8,236 nucleotides of DNA from JBGSLA01 sp965602785 (GTDB taxonomy: Bacteria; Desulfobacterota; Desulfobaccia; Desulfobaccales; 0-14-0-80-60-11). Positions 6,242 through 8,236 of the stretch are shown piece after piece. The position numbers and the translations under genes were made by a program. The notes below the pieces were generated by a model. The model saw only the letters and a program-made list of their open reading frames with translations, was not told where the DNA came from and did not search any database. Location: contig CBFDAH010000132.1 in assembly GCA_965602785.1 (NCBI GenBank), positions 1 through 8,236 on the forward strand. The letters are read 5' to 3'. Every line of letters starts with the position of its first letter. The stretch's first letter is position 1.

Positions 6242-6329
6242 CCACCAGCTGCCTGAGTTAGCCCGCCCTCTTCCCCGTCCCGGGTCTTTTTCGCACCGGG
6301 CAAGTTCTCTCCTCCGAGGCAGCTGGTGG
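6242..6329. repeat. 13-bp perfect inverted repeat with 62-nt loop
   Basis: CCACCAGCTGCCT (6242-6254) and AGGCAGCTGGTGG (6317-6329) are exact inverted copies. The left half is the end of the duplicated module and has a near-identical counterpart at 6924-6936 in copy B. The right half is not conserved there. Between the halves lie CCGGG-type smaller complementary tracts. It could be an RNA stem or a site of strand-specific protein binding. Confidence 0.45.
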
Positions 6330-6550
6330 GTGGAGGGAAATGATTACAGCCCTAACCTCCTCTTGGCAGGCTTGGGCATGGTAAGCAGCAGCCCTTGCTG
6401 CCGAACTCTACAAGTGATCTCAGGAGCGCAGAATGGACAATAATGCATTTAATCCCCCTCAAATCTGTTCCTCCTCCTGATTGCTCAGAGGATGGTGAAG
6501 TTCTCCCGCACCCGATTTTGTAAGAAGGGGGGGGAGGGTATCCCCCTGAA
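6330..6550. other. unassigned spacer between the two module copies
   Basis: No gene, RNA or clear repeat is seen here beyond short G- and C-runs. Open frames overlap on both strands and have no domain-like content. Confidence 0.4.
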
Positions 6551-6556
6551 AGTGGC

Positions 6557-6656
6557 GCAAGTATGCAAGTGGCCATTGATTGTCGATGGGAATCAACCAC
6601 TTATCCCTTGCACAGCCCCTGCAAGTCCCCTGCAAGTCCCTTGCAACCCTTGTAAA
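6557..6656 (+). repeat. phased GCAAGT / TTGCA repeat array left of the Ser-like tRNA
   Basis: GCAAGT occurs at 6557, 6565, 6621 and 6632. TGCA cores at 6609, 6620, 6631 and 6642 are spaced exactly 11 nt apart, with a degenerate TGTA at 6651. The array ends about 30 nt left of the tRNA-like CCA end. It takes the position that the GTGAC repeats hold left of the Asn-like tRNA, so it looks like a second family of arm sites. The same sequence family recurs inverted after ihfA (3566-3615). Confidence 0.6.
6591..6603 (+). promoter_or_regulatory. candidate IHF-binding site
   Basis: AATCAACCACTTA fits the consensus WATCAANNNNTTR at every specified position. It lies inside the GCAAGT array between the module copies, where lambda-type attachment sites carry IHF-bending sites. 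With uniform base use the pattern has a probability near 1 in 65,000 per strand position, so a chance match somewhere in the window is possible but one here is notable. A TTGATT/AATCAA inverted repeat (6576-6596) overlaps it. Confidence 0.45.
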
Positions 6657-6683
6657 GATTGCTCGCGAGCAATTCACGTCAGT

Positions 6684-6775
6684 TGGTGGAGGGGGGATTC
6701 GAACCTGCCATAGCCAGCTGAAGCCTCATGCCAGGGGTTCCAGCCTGGTGGGTTGTGCCGCTTCCCTACCCCTCC
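6684..6775 (-). tRNA. degenerate tRNA-Ser(GGA)-like sequence (class II)
   Basis: This 92-nt tRNA-like sequence ends in ACCA. The acceptor GGAGGGG/CCCCTCC is perfect over 7 bp, the D-arm matches that of the Tyr-like copy, and a long class II-sized variable arm and T-loop TTCGAAT are present. The anticodon stem CCAGG/CCTGG closes an 8-nt loop CTGGAACC. With U33 in its usual place the anticodon reads GGA (Ser). Only 2 nt remain between T-loop and acceptor, so the T-stem lacks three 3' residues. An intact tRNA is unlikely. It is the core of module copy B and is nearest to the integrase. Confidence 0.4.
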
Positions 6776-6785
6776 AGGGGGTGAT

Positions 6786-6854
6786 GTCACTAAGTGTCAC
6801 AAACTTGGTTTTTGTGTCACGAGTTGTCACCAAGCTGTCACGAGATGTCACTAA
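6786..6854 (+). repeat. array of six phased GTCAC repeats, copy B
   Basis: GTCAC begins at 6786, 6796, 6816, 6826, 6837 and 6847, with spacings of 10, 20, 10, 11 and 10 nt, nearly the same as copy A. Only the first and last keep GTCACTAA. The inner four have diverged to GTCACAAA, GTCACGAG, GTCACCAA and GTCACGAG. Cores and spacing are kept while flanking bases change, which points to selection for protein binding. Confidence 0.7.
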
Positions 6855-6856
6855 GT

Positions 6857-6884
6857 GGCCGGCGAGAATTCAATCGAGCCGGCC
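6857..6884. repeat. GGCCGGC/GCCGGCC hairpin, insertion relative to copy A
   Basis: GGCCGGC (6857-6863) and GCCGGCC (6878-6884) form a perfect 7-bp GC stem with a 14-nt loop. The segment is absent from copy A, where GTCACTAAGTGG runs straight into AGGACAG. It may be a small hairpin insertion or a deletion in copy A. Confidence 0.45.
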
Positions 6885-7015
6885 TTGGAAGGACAGGTGG
6901 TCCTGATTGAAGACAAAAAAAAACACCAACTGCCTGATCTTTATGCCCCATTACCATCCACGGACTTTTCTCCAAGTTGCTGACCTCCTTGCAGTCAGCC
7001 CCCAAACCATGTAAC

Positions 7016-7044
7016 TTGAGTCAAAGGTCGGGGAGGTTTATACC
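7016..7044 (+). promoter_or_regulatory. candidate sigma70-like promoter of the integrase gene
   Basis: TTGAGT (7016-7021) and TATACC (7039-7044) are separated by exactly 17 nt, about 40 nt before the integrase ATG. Both hexamers match four of six consensus positions or better. The position between the repeat module and the gene allows control by proteins bound to the arrays. Confidence 0.5.
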
Positions 7045-7085
7045 TACTCAGCCCCAAATGCCTCAGATTCAGAGAGGTAGACGTA

Positions 7086-8102
7086 ATGGCCTTATACAAA
7101 ACTCGACAAGGATGGCGCTATGAGTTCCAGGCCGGTGGCCGGCGCTACACAGCCAGCGGGTTCCCAACCAAGAAGGACGCCCTGGCCGCCAGAGAGGAGC
7201 ACAAAAATCAGGTTAGGGGGATCCGCGCTAAGCCTAAAAGCTGGGCGTTGAGCTACCTGGTGGTGGAGTACCTTGATTCCACCCTGGAGCGCCTGGCCAC
7301 TAAGACATGGAAGTATAAGAGATTTGTCTATCAATCCTTTCTGAATCATCTTGGGGACCTTCCCCTGGACCAGATCACTCCCCTCCTGATCGACTCCTAC
7401 CTTCGCACCCGCCCATCAGCATACAATGCCAATTTTCACCGCAAGGACCTGAGCGCTATGTTCGCCTGGGGTGTCAAGCACCGGCTCCTGGCCCACAACC
7501 CAGTCCTCCTGGTGGACAGGTTTCCCGAGATCAAGTCCTATAGGCGTATCCCCACCCAAGAAGAGATGAGTAAGATCCTCCTGGCGGCCGGGGAGCACCG
7601 TTCCCTGCTCCTGGTCCTCTTCTTCACCATGGCCCGGGTAGGTGAGATCCTACGGCTGCGCTGGAGGGATATCAACTTTGCTCAGGGGAAAATTACTCTG
7701 TGGACAAAAAAACGCCGGAGTGGAGAGCTGGAGCCTGACACTCTCCCCATGCACCAGGACCTCCACCAGCTCCTGAAAGGGCTGTGGGAGAAGCGCACTC
7801 AGGACGAGTGGGTCTTCATTAACCCCAAGACCGGCACCCAGTTTAAGCACCGGCCGAAGATCATGCGCTCCATCTGCCGGCGAGCCGGCGTACCCCATTA
7901 TGGTTTCCATGCCGTCAGGCACTTCGTGGCCACTTACCTGGCTGACCGGGAGAAGCTGTCAGCCAAGGCTATGCAGCGGCTGCTACGGCACCAGGCGGTG
8001 AGGACCACTGAGATCTACCTCCACATGGTGGACTCAGGTCTGAGGGATGCCATCAACCTCCTCCCCTCTTCTGACAGCCTCCTGGAAGGGTGGGAAGGGT
8101 AA
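7086..8102 (+). CDS. Tyrosine recombinase / phage-type integrase with N-terminal arm-binding domain
   Basis: This 338-residue site-specific recombinase is expected to cut and rejoin attachment sites through a 3'-phosphotyrosine. Residues 1-45 (KTRQGWRYEFQAGGRRYTASGFPTKK...) resemble the AP2-like three-stranded arm-type DNA-binding domain of lambda/Tn916-type integrases. Residues 50-150 form the SAM-like core-binding domain, which includes NANFHRKDLSAMFAWGVKHRLLAHNP. The catalytic domain carries Arg184 (ARVGEILRLRW), a beta-hairpin lysine at 208 or 209 (TKKRR), His275-x-x-Arg278 (HAVRH), His302 (LLRHQ) and the nucleophile Tyr311 (TTEIYLH), so it appears intact and active. A GAGAGG site lies 8 nt before the ATG. 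No excisionase is seen. It lies directly downstream of the duplicated tRNA-like/GTCAC module, its likely target or attP site. Its element presumably continues beyond the right edge. Confidence 0.93.
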   Translation: MALYKTRQGWRYEFQAGGRRYTASGFPTKKDALAAREEHKNQVRGIRAKPKSWALSYLVVEYLDSTLERLATKTWKYKRFVYQSFLNHLGDLPLDQITPLLIDSYLRTRPSAYNANFHRKDLSAMFAWGVKHRLLAHNPVLLVDRFPEIKSYRRIPTQEEMSKILLAAGEHRSLLLVLFFTMARVGEILRLRWRDINFAQGKITLWTKKRRSGELEPDTLPMHQDLHQLLKGLWEKRTQDEWVFINPKTGTQFKHRPKIMRSICRRAGVPHYGFHAVRHFVATYLADREKLSAKAMQRLLRHQAVRTTEIYLHMVDSGLRDAINLLPSSDSLLEGWEG

Positions 8103-8110
8103 TTTTTTTT

Positions 8111-8137
8111 GTGTGGGTTTTGTGTGGTTTTATGTGG
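8111..8137 (+). repeat. three phased TGTGG repeats after the integrase
   Basis: TGTGG begins at 8112, 8123 and 8133, each followed by T- or A-rich bases, with 11- and 10-nt spacing. An eight-T run (8103-8110) precedes them right after the integrase stop, but no hairpin precedes the T-run. The pattern suits another set of phased protein-binding sites at the far side of int. Confidence 0.45.
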
Positions 8138-8157
8138 GAACAGGACAAAAGGAGGGC

Positions 8158-8236
8158 ATGGGTGAGAAAAAGAGGCTTTCAACCATGCGGGTTTTCAGCC
8201 TCCCTCAGTCATTTCCTCTGTTTCGCATGCAGGAGG
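8158..8236 (+). CDS. possible start of an open frame that runs off the window
   Basis: ATG at 8158 opens a frame of 26 codons to the edge (MGEKKRLSTMRVFSLPQSF...). AAAGGAGGG lies just upstream, but the spacer from GGAGG to ATG is only 2 nt, which is too short. A second in-frame ATG lies at 8185 without its own site. No domain can be recognised in so few residues. It may be the first cargo gene of the element or chance. Confidence 0.22.
   Translation, partial: MGEKKRLSTMRVFSLPQSFPLFRMQE
8172..8202. repeat. GAGGCT/AGCCTC imperfect hairpin
   Basis: GAGGCT (8172-8177) and AGCCTC (8197-8202) pair, and AACC/GGTT inside extends the stem after an internal loop. No T-tract follows. It overlaps the possible reading frame that starts at 8158. 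Confidence 0.3.

Larger units (their letters stand above)
6039..6256. repeat. direct-repeat module, copy A (tRNA-like + GTCAC array + tail)
   Basis: Copy A aligns with copy B (6684-6937) at an offset of about 642-652 nt, rising to 681 nt after the 34-nt insertion in copy B. Shared blocks are: TTCGAA T-loop; GCCGCTTCCCTACCCCTCC (6107-6125, identical); GGGGTGATGTCACTAA (6126-6141, identical); AACTTGGTTTTTG (6150-6162, identical); GTCACTAAGTGG; an AGGACA-centred small palindrome; an A-run; and CACCAGCTGCCTGA (6243-6256, one mismatch). The order is fully conserved, so this is a true duplication and not chance similarity. Confidence 0.75.
6684..6937. repeat. direct-repeat module, copy B, next to the integrase gene
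   Basis: This is the second copy of the module described at 6039-6256. Identical blocks include 6757-6775, 6778-6793 (GGGGTGATGTCACTAA) and 6802-6814 (AACTTGGTTTTTG). The tail CACCAACTGCCTGA at 6924-6937 has one mismatch. Relative to copy A it carries an extra palindrome-bearing segment of about 34 nt after GTCACTAAGTGG. It ends about 150 nt before the integrase start, the usual location of attP relative to int in many phages and islands. Confidence 0.75.

Noticed and set aside
5758..6860. CRISPR array
   Set aside because: Repeats are only 5-8 nt at 10-11-nt spacing with no unique spacers of 30 nt or more, and no cas genes are present.
7092..7922. Minus-strand open frames inside the integrase gene
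   Set aside because: They are antisense to a complete, motif-bearing recombinase gene and have no ribosome sites or domains.

Overview
The window looks like a moderately GC-rich bacterial chromosome. A DsrE/DsrF-like sulfur-relay protein, a RecD2-type helicase and a divergent single-subunit IHF-alpha-like gene together suggest a sulfate-reducing or syntrophic deltaproteobacterium (Desulfobacterota). That assignment is an inference from gene content only, because no taxonomic marker is present.

Left half (1-4470) is ordinary chromosome. It holds a small DsrE-family gene (262-702, +), a full-length recD2 (847-3021, -), an ihfA-like gene (3262-3546, +) divergent from recD2, and a GNAT-fold acetyltransferase gene (3703-4470, -) convergent with ihfA. 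These genes share no obvious pathway. Only the recD2/ihfA divergent promoter region and the ihfA/GNAT convergent terminator region link neighbours.

Right half (4471-8236) is accessory DNA. About 1.3 kb (4485-5757) has no convincing gene, only short decayed fragments and palindromes. From 5758 to 7085 comes a dense, highly structured non-coding block. It holds a nested inverted repeat around an AT-rich core, helically phased GTGAC repeats, three minus-strand tRNA-like sequences (Asn-GTT-like, Tyr-GTA-like, Ser-GGA-like), two arrays of six phased GTCAC repeats, a phased GCAAGT array and a perfect IHF-consensus site. A tRNA-like plus GTCAC-array module is present twice as a direct repeat about 650 bp apart. 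The second copy lies just upstream of a complete tyrosine recombinase (7086-8102, +) whose first 45 residues look like an arm-type DNA-binding domain. A further phased TGTGG repeat follows the integrase, and a new reading frame may start at the right edge.

My reading is that 5758-8140 is the recombination end of an integrative element. The integrase would act on compound attachment sites built from tRNA-like cores flanked by phased arm-type repeats (GTCACTAA, similar to the lambda Int arm-type consensus), with IHF as a likely bending partner. The duplicated att-like module suggests tandem or repeated insertions, or a 650-bp miniature derivative. The cargo would lie outside the window.
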